From assembly GCA_027257055.1 (NCBI GenBank), contig JAPVLO010000097.1, forward strand, positions 6,797,001 through 6,861,000: a stretch of 64,000 bases of DNA, written 5' to 3'. The position numbers and the translations under genes are program-made. The notes beneath the pieces were generated by a model, which saw only the letters and a program-made list of their open reading frames with translations, searched no databases and was not told the DNA's origin. Positions 39,301-43,804 of the stretch are shown one piece after another (the first letter of the stretch is position 1; every line of letters begins with the position of its first letter). This DNA comes from Cephalopachus bancanus (lineage: Eukaryota > Chordata > Mammalia > Primates > Tarsiidae).

Positions 39301-42287
39301 GGAGTGCAGTGGCTGCTCCCGGCCACCACAGCCTCGACCTGCTGGGCTCCGGCGATCCTTCCGCCTCAGCCTTCCGAGTAGCCAGAATTATAGGCATGCG
39401 CTACCACACCCGGCTGATTTTTTTTTATTTATTGTAGAGATGAGGTCTCACTGCCCAGGCGGGTCTTGAACCCGCAGGCTCAGGCAATCCACTCACCTCA
39501 GCCTCCCAAAGGCGCGGGATTACAGGCTGAGCCACCAAGCCCAGCTCCACATACTTTTAATGTCGAGTGTCTACCTCTACAAAGACCTGTGGTGCACATG
39601 TATATATCTCTTAAAAACAGCTCTGCTCATAAAGCAAACTCTGAAGTAAAGAGAAGTCAAATATGTATTCATTACTTCAAAAAGTGAGGATTATAAACCT
39701 GGTGGTTAACACCTATAATCCCAAGACTTGGGGAGGCTGAGGTGGGAGGACTGCCTGAGCCCACGAGTTTGAGACCAGCCTGGGCAACTTGGTGAGACCT
39801 CATCTCTATAATAAACCAAAAATTTAGCCGGGAGTGGTGGTACGTGCCTGCAGTTCCAGCTACTTGGAAGGCTGAGGCAGAAGGATCACCTGAGCCCAGT
39901 AGGTCGAGGCTTTGGTGGCTGTGAGCGTACCACTGCACTCCAGCCTGGGCAACAGAGTAAGACTCAAAAAAAAAGAAAGAAAGAAAAGTGAAGAACTGAC
40001 ATGTAATTTAAATATCAAGGAGTAACCAAATGCTAATACTGGCTACATCAAAGAAATAGTGTAAAAAAGAAATAGACAAGATTCATAACCTTTTTTAAAA
40101 GTTACTTTGTTTCCATTTCACAAAGTGTTTCCATTTCACTCTTCAGCTACTGTACTCTTCTGCCTCACATCAGCAGAAATTCCCAAAAGCAGCTTCCTGG
40201 CTCCCCACCTCCTCTGTAACTACCAATTATTCGAGACAAATTATCTTCTTTTGTGGCAGTTTCTCCGTGGTCAACAGCATAAAATGTTTTAGTATTACAG
40301 TGCTGCAAACATACTTGGGCTGTGGTCCTAGTGTGCTGCTATTTAACTCTGACAAAGTTTCAGTTTTGGTTTCCTGGTGTCTAAATGAAAGATTCAGCTC
40401 TAAAGGTCTCTGATCACCTTTCAGCACTGACACTCAACGAGGCATATTATACACACAAGTAAGTGTGGTGCTGTGGAAAGAGTAGAGTTAAATAGACCTA
40501 GATTCAAATCCCCTCTGACACCTATGGGTTGCCTGGCATTGGGCAAATAATTTACCCCTAGAGAGATCACTTTCCTTATTTGCTATCTGCCTATTATGAC
40601 CAACAAATAAAAGAATATAAATAATACATGAAAAGTGCCTAGCACGGTAAGCCCTCAGTAAGTGATTCGTTCTCACTTAACAGCAAATTTTCATTCTTAA
40701 CAATTCTATCTTAATAATTTTTTTATTATTTCTAAACAAATTTAGTGACAGAACAGGATTTATATTTTAACAAATTAAGAGGTAATTTCATTCAAACATA
40801 TGCACAACTACTTTATAGGAATGAATGCAGAATAACAATGCAGAACTGGCAAATAATGTTTTCTGTGCTGCACAGCCTGAAGCTTATGTACCTTGTGTAC
40901 CATATAAAACTGAAACAGAACTTCATAAAAAATGAAAAACATAATCTGTACACCACATTCACAGCCAAAGATAACATTAGCTAAAAACAGAGCCCCTGTC
41001 ATTCTGCTAAGGGACACTGCAATCTTTTGAACTAACACTACCCACTTCTTTACCATCTTTGCAGGTCAGGTCGCAATTACTGCTACGCAAAATTAACAGA
41101 AGACAAATTCCAAGAGCCTTTCAGTTGCAGAAGGAAGGCAGAGCCACTAACTATCACCCAGCACATGTACAACATGTGAACTATCACAAAGCAAACCCTT
41201 AATGTAAACCATGAAAAACCATGAAAAACAGAGTAATGAGCCCTGGGATAAAAAAGAATCCCAGACTCAACAGCGGCATTCACACACATCCTCTCTCCGA
41301 TTCCAGGTATAACAATTGCCCAGTTCTGATCTATTTGTCAACTCTGGCACTTGTTCCCAAGGAGACAGAGTCTTCTAATTGAAAGTTACAATCATTACAC
41401 ATCTGAAGATTGTGCAGGAAGCAGCATGACAGTATCTAGTACTAGAAAGCAGTTTACCTCTTCTGGCTTGCTTAGATTTAAAGACCTCTTTCGGCTTTAA
41501 ACACACGAGAACTTTTCAAACACACTTTCACATCCCCATCACCTACGCCTGTGGAAACACTGTATAAACTCGTCCTTGCTCCACGTGAAAGTAAGCTCGA
41601 GCTAGATAGACCCTGACTATCTCCCCCGCCGGGGAGCCAGTGCCTGAATCAGGGCCCTCCTGGATCTGCGGCTCCAGCTCCTACAGGGTCACTTGGGTGG
41701 AAAGCGTCTCTCCTCAAACAGGAAAAGAAAAACTGTGCAGAGACGACATTCATTCTAAAGCCAAATCACTGCCCAAGAGGCTGCATCCTGTATCCTCCCT
41801 GCAAAGTCAAGATGATCAGAGGCTCCCTCGGCTCAGAGTTTTCCGGCGCTGGCAGCAAGGAGGAGCAAATCCGGGGCTGCGACGTCTCCCGTCGCCGCCG
41901 GCCGGACCCCACACATCAGGCTGGAGAGGACGGACGACATACCTGGCGGAAGCTGCAAACTGGCAGGCAGCTGGATCGTGGCGGTGCTGGGGGCTTTCAC
42001 GGTGACCATGTGGGGAGCGGGCAGCCCAGGGCCGCTGCTGAGTTTTGCAGGAGCGCTGGCAGAAGCCACTTTGGTCACCAGGGTCCCCACGGGAGAGCGC
42101 AGGGGCTGGGACGCCGCCGACTCCACGCAGACGCCGACAGGAGCCTTAGTCACGGCGCCCAGGGCCCCCGGAGCGCTCTCCACCCGCGCAGACAGCGCCC
42201 CGGCGGCGGGGGCCACGGTCACGGTCCCCGAGGCGCTCGCGCTCGCGGGGGGGCGGCGCCGGCCGGCTCGGTGAGGCCGGCGGGCAT
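966..42287 (-). CDS. TAF4B: TAF4B gene, 5' part (exons 1-7), continues beyond left edge
   Basis: Joined coding segments on the minus strand (42287-41943, 23799-23654, 21955-21848, 14476-14315, 14208-14086, 10352-10263, 1580-966) give about 530 residues that I recognise as TAF4B, the TFIID subunit paralogous to TAF4. It acts in the nucleus as a coactivator of RNA polymerase II transcription and is known for enriched roles in gonads and B cells. The order is a Ser/Thr/Pro/Val-rich N-terminus, the TAFH/NHR1 domain (about residues 255-345), and a second low-complexity coactivator stretch. The C-terminal histone fold that pairs with TAF12 is not in the window. All introns have GT/AG ends, and internal phases agree except for a one-base shortage in exon 1 (see findings). 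First intron is about 18.1 kb. Assignment rests on recalled family sequence, not a search. Confidence 0.95.
1585..3509. other. Intron 6, no recognisable element
   Basis: AT-rich intronic sequence. The only repeat noticed is a short run of atac units at about 2325-2350. No exon, RNA gene or transposon was recognised; very old repeats could be missed. Confidence 0.5.
3510..3815 (+). mobile_element. Alu, older local form
   Basis: Complete Alu in intron 6, ending in a 26-base A run (3790-3815). It carries the ggaaggctgag and gcccagtag right-arm features of the local Alu set. Confidence 0.92.
4693..4986 (-). mobile_element. Alu inside Tigger1, older local form
   Basis: Antisense full Alu with T run at 4693-4704, interrupting the Tigger1 5' region between gagacaca and acaacaatattg. 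A short alternating tatac tract precedes it. Confidence 0.9.
5524..5816 (+). mobile_element. Alu inside Tigger1, young local form
   Basis: Starts gccgggctcggtggctcag. Flanks share aaagaataaa-acaca as target duplication. Extra A-rich sequence up to 5855 suggests an earlier small insertion at the same point of Tigger1. Confidence 0.92.
6450..6742 (+). mobile_element. Alu inside Tigger1, older local form
   Basis: Full dimer flanked by actatagtt and actacagtt, a diverged target duplication within the Tigger1 transposase region. Confidence 0.92.
6795..7007 (+). pseudogene. Tigger1 transposase C-terminal fragment
   Basis: A 70-codon open remnant ([20 protein letters not shown] and onward to ARKLELEGV) that matches the Tigger1 transposase C-terminal part as I recall it. 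A frameshift and stop follow, and the L1 insertion interrupts the rest. It is not functional. Confidence 0.8.
7724..8021 (+). mobile_element. Alu inside L1, young local form
   Basis: Target duplication aagtagacaaaag on the left and aagtaggcaaaag on the right, within the L1 3' part. Confidence 0.94.
8042..8334 (+). mobile_element. Alu inside L1, young local form
   Basis: Flanked by the duplication aaagacatgaatag. It lies only 20 bp from the preceding Alu. The body carries the young diagnostic strings gttcgagacccgcctggg and ggccgggagcggccactgc. Confidence 0.95.
9335..9634 (+). mobile_element. Alu inside Tigger1 3' part, young local form
   Basis: Starts gccgggttcggtggctcag and ends in a 16-base A run. 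It splits the Tigger1 sequence between aagaaattgc and gagattgccattgcc. Confidence 0.93.
10263..10352 (-). CDS. TAF4B: TAF4B exon 6, TAFH domain continued
   Basis: A 90-bp, 30-codon phase-0 exon: [20 protein letters not shown] followed by [10 protein letters not shown]. The acceptor is catcag and the donor is GTAGAG at 10262-10257. The EEFTRKLY and PHLVPFLK strings are hallmark positions of the TAFH domain. Confidence 0.95.
10353..10902. other. Intron 5 spacer, no recognisable element
   Basis: AT-rich intron with nothing recognised apart from the polypyrimidine and acceptor region of exon 6. Confidence 0.5.
10903..11182 (+). mobile_element. Alu, older local form
   Basis: Flanked by tactaagatt duplications. 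The right arm lacks the bases between gcccagt and ggccatgag, a small internal deletion. Confidence 0.92.
11272..11558 (+). mobile_element. Alu, young local form
   Basis: Target duplication agaggcaatggcaa / agaggcagtggcaa (one mismatch). Full dimer with clean A tail. Confidence 0.95.
11747..12052 (+). mobile_element. Alu, ancient form
   Basis: Diverged dimer with an (aatg)-type linker (aaataaatgaatgaatgaat) and the AluJ-like right arm gtgagccatgatcat. Confidence 0.88.
12053..12388. other. Intron 5 spacer, no recognisable element
   Basis: About 340 bp of AT-rich sequence between the Alu and the piggyBac relic. Nothing recognised. Confidence 0.5.
12393..13048 (+). mobile_element. piggyBac-superfamily relic bounded by TTAA
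   Basis: A 656-bp unit lies between TTAA at 12389-12392 and TTAA at 13049-13052, the hallmark target of piggyBac transposons. The ends are diverged inverted repeats: the left reads ccctttgcactcagatgtc, and the right, reverse-complemented, reads ctctttgcatttggagacg. Inside, the plus strand still encodes a piggyBac-type cysteine-rich C-terminus (see next entry). The rest of the transposase is gone, so this is an internally deleted, non-autonomous copy. Confidence 0.8.
12723..12857 (+). pseudogene. piggyBac transposase C-terminal cysteine-rich domain fragment
   Basis: One frame reads [20 protein letters not shown] and continues through a proline/alanine stretch to [12 protein letters not shown]. 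Spaced C-x2-C, YYC and GDCF-x-x-Y are the pattern of the zinc-binding C-terminus of vertebrate piggyBac transposases (PGBD family). The upstream frame is closed, so no product is expected. Confidence 0.7.
13053..13854. other. Intron 5 spacer, no recognisable element
   Basis: AT-rich intron without a repeat or exon that I can name. Confidence 0.45.
13855..13993 (+). mobile_element. Free left Alu monomer (FLAM-like)
   Basis: Only the left arm is present, followed by an A-rich tail (aataaaaataataaaaa). It is flanked by a perfect aaaataaacttca duplication, so it inserted as a monomer rather than being a broken dimer. Confidence 0.85.
14086..14208 (-). CDS. TAF4B: TAF4B exon 5, start of TAFH (NHR1) domain
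   Basis: A 123-bp, 41-codon phase-0 exon reading [20 protein letters not shown] and ending KKLVEQLL. The acceptor is atttag and the donor is GTAAGT at 14085-14080. It begins the TAFH/NHR1 fold shared by TAF4, TAF4B and the ETO family, a docking module for transcription factors. The lysine/cysteine-rich first helix and the leucine-rich second helix are both visible. Confidence 0.95.
14315..14476 (-). CDS. TAF4B: TAF4B exon 4
   Basis: A 162-bp, 54-codon phase-0 exon, from [16 protein letters not shown] to QTDLSP. It has a strong tttcag acceptor and a GTAAGC donor at 14314-14309. It is rich in Ser, Thr, Pro and Ala, typical of the linker that precedes the TAFH domain. Confidence 0.93.
14477..15208. 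other. Intron 3 spacer, no recognisable element
   Basis: Ordinary AT-rich intron upstream of exon 4. Nothing recognised. Confidence 0.45.
15210..15507 (+). mobile_element. Alu, ancient form
   Basis: Diverged dimer with AluJ-like right arm (gtgagccatgattgtgcc) and a long A tail. Confidence 0.88.
15525..15811 (-). mobile_element. Alu, young local form
   Basis: Antisense copy, T run then gagttggagtctcactctg, ending gagcccagct. It sits head-to-head with the preceding plus-strand Alu, only about 18 bp away: an inverted Alu pair. Confidence 0.93.
15830..15995 (+). mobile_element. Alu right arm, ancient form
   Basis: Only the right monomer (ccgggcacggtagcac to catctcaaaaag) is present, directly after the antisense Alu. 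The left arm is missing. Confidence 0.8.
16262..16423 (+). mobile_element. Alu right arm (FRAM-like)
   Basis: Right-monomer sequence from gccaggcatggtaatg to tgagaccctgtctc with degraded tail. Confidence 0.75.
16610..17060 (+). mobile_element. Ancient L1 ORF2 fragment
   Basis: Strings such as acacagaaactgaaatagat and ccaattcattttatgagaca match the L1 ORF2 reverse-transcriptase region. The fragment is heavily decayed and its boundaries are approximate. Confidence 0.55.
17234..17512 (-). mobile_element. Alu, older local form
   Basis: Antisense full Alu ending gagccgccacgcccag. A short gap in the right arm after gtagtggcgc removes part of the usual sequence. Confidence 0.92.
17513..18655. other. 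Intron 3 spacer with a 30-bp tandem duplication
   Basis: No element recognised except a direct tandem duplication at 17911-17970 (see next entry). Confidence 0.5.
17911..17970. repeat. 30-bp direct tandem duplication
   Basis: Two adjacent 30-bp units beginning cagtgttggatagaccctct differ at a single position (taaatgcaat versus taaatgccat). The near identity implies a recent duplication. Confidence 0.95.
18656..18943 (+). mobile_element. Alu, older local form
   Basis: Full dimer. The right arm repeats ctggcagatctggcagat, a small local duplication. Confidence 0.92.
18944..20172. other. Intron 3 spacer, no recognisable element
   Basis: AT-rich intronic sequence. No exon or named repeat seen. 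Confidence 0.45.
20173..20640 (-). mobile_element. Retroviral LTR, minus orientation
   Basis: Read on the minus strand, this shares with the LTR at about 63000-63560 the ordered blocks aagctttggc, cctctcctacctt, a CT-rich tract, tttctaaataaa (poly-A signal), aacttctgtgcaattctttg and catcttt, and ends CTTAACA. Just past the end comes ttttggaggtccactggg, which resembles a primer-binding site (closest, by my reading, to tRNA-Thr). The U3 half is poorly conserved and the upper boundary is approximate. A class I (ERV1-like) origin is inferred. Confidence 0.65.
20702..21373 (-). pseudogene. Retrovirus-like internal remnant, possibly env-derived
   Basis: Two minus-strand open stretches, 143 codons (21373-20942) and 72 codons (20920-20702), lie next to the LTR in the same orientation. 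They contain cysteine- and tryptophan-bearing segments and a hydrophobic [13 protein letters not shown] stretch reminiscent of the start of a transmembrane envelope subunit. The frame is broken between them. I cannot assign a domain with certainty; it may be another kind of ERV internal sequence. Confidence 0.4.
21374..21640 (-). other. Probable continuation of retrovirus-like internal sequence
   Basis: The composition resembles the adjacent remnant (relatively G+C-rich for this intron), but no motif could be named and no open frame persists. Confidence 0.25.
21848..21955 (-). CDS. TAF4B: TAF4B exon 3
   Basis: A 108-bp, 36-codon symmetric phase-0 exon. It begins [20 protein letters not shown] and ends KPPSVQ. 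The acceptor is cccaag before 21955 and the donor is GTAAGT at 21847-21842. The residues match the corresponding TAF4B segment closely, with no internal stops. Confidence 0.93.
22148..22410 (-). mobile_element. Alu, older local form
   Basis: Antisense Alu in intron 2 with a deletion between ttgcccaggc and aatcctttca. The next Alu has inserted at its end. Confidence 0.9.
22431..22715 (-). mobile_element. Alu, young local form
   Basis: Antisense full copy with a (ta)n tract before the T run, flanked by ttattttata duplications. Confidence 0.93.
22716..23653. other. Intron 2 spacer, no recognisable element
   Basis: AT-rich intron between the Alu and exon 2. Nothing recognised. Confidence 0.45.
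23654..23799 (-). CDS. TAF4B: TAF4B exon 2
   Basis: This 146-bp exon completes the split glycine codon and adds 48 codons, starting [18 protein letters not shown] and ending TVKICTTT. The acceptor is tacag just above 23799, and the donor is GTAATA at 23653-23648. The segment is the conserved N-terminal coactivator stretch of TAF4B. At the exon end it reads CTTT where I recall CTVP in human; the length is unchanged. Confidence 0.93.
24040..24300 (+). mobile_element. Ancient L1 ORF2 3' fragment
   Basis: Contains decayed L1 strings (gctgcagaaattatcatggt, gaccaatggaacagaatag, ctattcaataaatagggctg). It ends at a dinucleotide repeat. Confidence 0.7.
24296..24337 (+). repeat. (TG)n microsatellite
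   Basis: About 20 uninterrupted tg units in intron 1, next to the L1 fragment. Confidence 0.97.
24360..24790 (+). mobile_element. Possible solo LTR
   Basis: A non-L1 block interrupts the ancient L1. It contains a TATA-like segment near tgcctctaaaaatctgcttg and an aacaaactctctatattcat stretch like an LTR poly-A region, then ttcttccccttagattgata. Family not identified. Confidence 0.35.
24820..25420 (+). mobile_element. Ancient L1 3' region (L1M type)
   Basis: Follows L1 ORF2-end sequence in order (gcaaaagacatcaggtaaaa, gatgagcatccaaaatgcac, ggtacaattattttg, aggatattcatagctggagt). Strongly decayed. Confidence 0.65.
25421..26559. other. Intron 1 spacer, no clear element
   Basis: Includes the word aaatttaccctc in close direct repeats at about 26147-26173 and its complement near 25696. 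Parts may be L1 5' UTR of the next element. No exon seen. Confidence 0.4.
27094..27224 (+). mobile_element. Alu right arm in L1
   Basis: 5'-truncated copy starting ttggaaggctgaagcag, ending in a long A tail, inserted in L1 ORF1. Confidence 0.88.
27351..27482 (+). mobile_element. Alu left arm in L1 region
   Basis: Only the left monomer, ending gcaacaacaacaacaaaa. Confidence 0.85.
27483..27767. other. Short spacer, no clear element
   Basis: About 285 bp within the L1-rich tract. Nothing identifiable. Confidence 0.4.
27768..28062 (+). mobile_element. Alu, older local form
   Basis: Full dimer with a deletion in the left arm (gggg to caatgtggcaac). Confidence 0.92.
28249..28540 (+). mobile_element. 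Alu, older-to-young intermediate
   Basis: Starts ggccaggcgcagtggttcat and combines the older gagactagcctgggc left arm with ggccgtgagcatgcc. Tail is aaataaataaa. Confidence 0.93.
28641..28937 (+). mobile_element. Alu, older local form
   Basis: Perfect 15-bp target duplication aagaaaaacactcca on both sides, inserted next to the L1 remnant. Confidence 0.95.
29570..29850 (+). mobile_element. Alu inside L1, young local form
   Basis: Flanked by aaaaacactgtaaa / aaaacactataa. Lacks a few bases at cgcctggccagtgag. Confidence 0.94.
30003..30531 (-). mobile_element. mariner-derived MITE, copy 1 (inside L1)
   Basis: About 530 bp within the ancient L1. The right end, ggttttttgggtcccc, matches the termini of four other copies in this window; the left terminal 20 bp are missing. 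The minus strand encodes remnants of a mariner transposase C-terminus around 30170-30300. Confidence 0.8.
30797..30920 (+). mobile_element. Alu left arm inside L1
   Basis: Diverged left monomer between aaaaaagaaaaga and aagaagaaagat of the L1. Confidence 0.85.
31121..31415 (+). mobile_element. Alu inside L1, young local form
   Basis: Full dimer, a long A tract on each side, cggtggccgggagcgtgccac variant in the right arm. Confidence 0.94.
32102..32359 (+). mobile_element. Alu inside L1, young local form with deletion
   Basis: Perfect duplication aaaaattaaacatccc on both sides. About 30 bases are missing at gtcgaggcactccggtctg. Confidence 0.95.
32689..33186 (+). mobile_element. MER2/Tigger-group DNA transposon inside L1
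   Basis: The left end reads agtagtccctcatccatgaa and the right end gataaggaggaggggtatta, diverged versions of the MER2-type terminal repeats (agtagtcccccc / ataaggggggactact). TA flanks and L1 sequence resumes on both sides (gattttgtata | tatggaaaatccta). Internal text such as taatagattaacaacaataa fits the same family. Confidence 0.8.
33476..34660. other. Intron 1 spacer, no recognisable element
   Basis: About 1.2 kb of AT-rich sequence. No exon, RNA gene or named repeat. Confidence 0.45.
34661..34957 (+). mobile_element. Alu, older local form
   Basis: Full dimer. Right arm shortened around gcggccgtgattgcac. Tail is an (ata) run. Confidence 0.92.
35380..36265 (+). mobile_element. Ancient L1 3' end, interrupted by an Alu
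   Basis: The segment gatccagaaattccaattct, then gcagtcattaaaaattcaac, and after the Alu ttttccacattttctacaac follow an L1M-type 3' end. Heavily decayed. Confidence 0.6.
35869..36169 (-). mobile_element. Alu inside L1 3' end, older local form
   Basis: Antisense copy flanked by aaatttgctcatagttttt / aaatttgctcatagtttta. Carries gcgtcgacctgctgggctcc. Confidence 0.94.
36556..36944 (+). mobile_element. Alu split by a short foreign segment
   Basis: The left arm ends at ataaaaaaattaaag (36695) and the right arm resumes at aattagctaggtgtggtg (36786). Between them lie a 62-bp non-Alu segment and an aaat-rich tract. Confidence 0.85.
36696..36788 (+). other. LTR-like poly-A-signal fragment in Alu linker
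   Basis: The segment begins caacccctcaggtcctctct, contains gttggagcttttctgtcctc and AATAAA at 36743-36748, then gccttaaaataaataaat. A poly-A signal shortly before an A-rich tail looks like the 3' end of a transcript, in wording close to ERV1 LTR R regions. Origin inferred. Confidence 0.5.
36946..37257 (+). mobile_element. Alu, older local form
   Basis: Full dimer with agaaagaaagaaa tail. It follows the split Alu directly. Confidence 0.93.
37258..37790. other. Intron 1 spacer, no recognisable element
   Basis: Nothing recognised. Confidence 0.45.
37790..38060 (+). mobile_element. Ancient L1 3' fragment
   Basis: The strings gacagcatcatttataatag, ggacaaacaatatcaatgtc and atacagttcaaaaaaatcaa fit a decayed L1M 3' end. 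Confidence 0.5.
38259..38526 (-). mobile_element. Alu, ancient AluJ-like
   Basis: Antisense, with gagacaggacatagctcttg and internal deletion. It resembles AluJ rather than the local forms. Confidence 0.88.
38527..39233. other. Intron 1 spacer, no recognisable element
   Basis: About 700 bp, more G+C-mixed than neighbours. A 60-codon open stretch (38763-38945) has no recognisable similarity and is not called. Confidence 0.4.
39234..39546 (-). mobile_element. Alu, young local form
   Basis: Antisense copy with (ttttg)n tract, flanked by tccacatactttt duplications. Confidence 0.95.
39695..39986 (+). mobile_element. Alu, older local form
   Basis: Full dimer, first few bases missing, tail agaaagaaagaaa. 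Confidence 0.92.
39987..41849. other. Intron 1 near exon 1, repeat-free
   Basis: About 1.9 kb without Alu or L1, the longest repeat-poor stretch near the promoter. It may hold regulatory sequence, but I see no specific element. A small direct repeat, aaccatgaaa, occurs at 41207-41226. Confidence 0.45.
41943..42287 (-). CDS. TAF4B: TAF4B exon 1, coding part (frameshifted as given)
   Basis: The start codon is at 42287-42285, and the N-terminus begins [14 protein letters not shown], as in known TAF4B. The exon ends CCA-G before the donor GTATGT at 41942-41937, in phase 1, and joins GA-ACA of exon 2 to give Gly-Thr. Read literally, frame 0 stops at a TGA at 42221-42219 after 22 codons. The homologous protein resumes in the next frame with [13 protein letters not shown] and runs to LQLPPG. 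The break lies at the seven-G run 42247-42253; one extra G would restore a 115-codon reading frame plus the split codon. The encoded segment is Ala/Pro/Val-rich and predicted to be disordered. Confidence 0.9.
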
Positions 42288-42759
42288 CCCCCAGGGGCTC
42301 AGCGGCAGCCGCGGCGCCGCCGTTCCGGGAGCAGAGGTGAGGAGAGGCGCGGCCAGCGGCAGCCGACTCCAGCGCAGTTCGGGCTCCACAGCATCGCTGG
42401 GGACAGGCGCAGGGGCCGCGGCGGAGAAGACGGTGCCGGGCGCCGGCAGGACAGCGGGACCCGCGCGTCCCGGACCTTCTCCCGCCCGCGCGCGCGCGAG
42501 CGCGCGCCCGCCCGGGGCCGCCCCCCGGCGGCTACACCCGCTCGCCGCTCCCTCAGCGGCGCTCACACGTGCGCCGGCTCAGCCCGCCGCCTCAGCCTCG
42601 GGTCCCGCGCGGCTGCGGGAGGGGCGTCGCTCCCACCTCGGAGCCTAGCTCCGCGCTGCGGTTTCCCCGCCAGAAATTTCAAAGCCGCAAACCCAGAGCG
42701 CCCAAGGAGCCCCCTACGCGCGCTTCTCACGGGCCCGCCGCGCGGCCACGCCAGCCATG

Positions 42760-42768
42760 TTTATATAG
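42760..42768 (-). promoter_or_regulatory. TATA box (CTATATAAA)
   Basis: On the minus strand the bases read CTATATAAA, a near-perfect TATA box oriented toward TAF4B, about 475 bp upstream of the start codon. It is unusual inside such a CpG-rich island. Function is inferred from position and match only. Confidence 0.55.
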
Positions 42769-42840
42769 CCACGCGGAGACCTCGCGCACGCGCCCAGGCA
42801 GCCGCCGCCGCCCCGGGCTTCCCCGGAATTCGGCCTTGTG

Positions 42841-42845
42841 ATTGG
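42841..42845 (-). promoter_or_regulatory. CCAAT box
   Basis: The minus strand reads GCCAATCAC, a canonical NF-Y site, about 75 bp upstream of the TATA-like element. Spacing fits a core promoter. Confidence 0.55.
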
Positions 42846-42866
42846 CCGCGGAGCGGAACCGCGCCC

Positions 42867-42876
42867 GTGACGTCAC
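42867..42876. promoter_or_regulatory. CRE palindrome GTGACGTCAC
   Basis: A perfect full cAMP-response element (TGACGTCA core at 42868-42875) in a 10-bp palindrome, about 100 bp upstream of the TATA-like element. CREB/CREM/ATF factors bind such sites. CREM-driven expression in germ cells would suit TAF4B, but that link is inference. Confidence 0.6.
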
Positions 42877-42951
42877 TAGGGACGGCTCCAGACGGCGTTA
42901 GAATCTTCCTCAGAATCGCGAGGAGGGAGGGGCGGACTGCCAAAAACCTGT

Positions 42952-42957
42952 CACGTG
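42952..42957. promoter_or_regulatory. E-box CACGTG next to GC box
   Basis: CACGTG lies beside ggaggggcg, a GC-box-like sequence. This is a plausible USF/MYC plus Sp1 site at the outer edge of the CpG island. Position-based inference. Confidence 0.4.
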
Positions 42958-42990
42958 GGAGGGGCGAACCGCACTTGGAGAGCTGCGGCA

Positions 42991-43376
42991 TCCGCGCTCC
43001 TCACCTTGGAGTCCCAGGTTGTGTGTTCCTGGAAAAACCTGGCGTAGGCTTTCTCCGGGTTTTTGGTTTTATTTTGTGCTTCTGCTAATGCCTTGGTATT
43101 AGGATGGTTTTTATTTTCCAAAAAAGAAATGTGAAGGGCCGATTTTGGAAAAGGGTAACTCAGGCATTCGATCACGCTTTCTCGCTGTTTTTTGCGGGCT
43201 TCGCTCTAAAGCGTCGCTAAAATTAGCATTACAGTTGACATTGTGAAAATGAGGTTAATGTGTGATTTCATAGTCTGCAAAATGTGTTTGTTTTTATATT
43301 GTAGAATTGAACTGCCTAAAATCTTAAATGGAAAATCTTCTTTTCCTTGGTGGTACTATATATATTTTTTATCATC
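42991..43376. other. Upstream flank of TAF4B, no recognisable element
   Basis: Transition from CpG-rich to AT-rich sequence. Nothing further recognised. Confidence 0.45.
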
Positions 43377-43543
43377 GCTAAACTTATTAAAATTGTTTGC
43401 GTGTCTATCTCTTTGGAAACTGGGACAGGGTCATTTGATACCTACATCCTCAGACTCTAGCATTAGATCTTAAGTGAAATCCTAGGTATTCTTTGAATAA
43501 GTGAAATGTGTTGAACGAATCAATAACAGTCCAATATGGAAAC
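43377..43543 (+). repeat. 167-bp inverted repeat, left copy
   Basis: From gctaaacttattaaaattg to ccaatatggaaac. The reverse complement recurs at 43841-44007 with the same length and roughly 90% identity by eye. This copy looks like the original flanking sequence. Confidence 0.93.
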
Positions 43544-43804
43544 TTGCCCCTTGGTGATCTAATCAGAGATACTCTGATTCTGGTAATGTCATAATATTGT
43601 ATGTGTGTAGGAACCAACACTATACTAAAGAAGATTTTGCAAGTAGGCAGCCACTGTGATCTGAATGTTTGTGTTCTCCTAAAATTTATACATTGAAATC
43701 TTATTCCCCAAATTGTTATTATTAGGAGATGGGGCCTTGGAGAGGTAATTAGATCACGAGACAGATCCCCCATGAACTGGATTAATGCTCTTATAAAAGA
43801 GACC

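Larger units (their letters stand above)
41850..42990 (-). promoter_or_regulatory. TAF4B: CpG island and 5' UTR/promoter of TAF4B
   Basis: G+C and CpG density rise sharply here, whereas the flanks are AT-rich. The island covers exon 1, its splice donor, the inferred 5' UTR and the upstream elements listed separately. The transcription start is not visible directly. A TATA box at 42760-42768 would place it near 42730, giving a 5' UTR of about 440 nt. Confidence 0.8.

Noticed and set aside
41812..42648. 278-codon plus-strand open frame across the promoter and exon 1
   Set aside because: It is antisense to TAF4B exon 1 in a CpG island, where stop codons are rare. Its composition (Arg, Ala, Gly, Pro runs) is that of a G+C-driven spurious frame.
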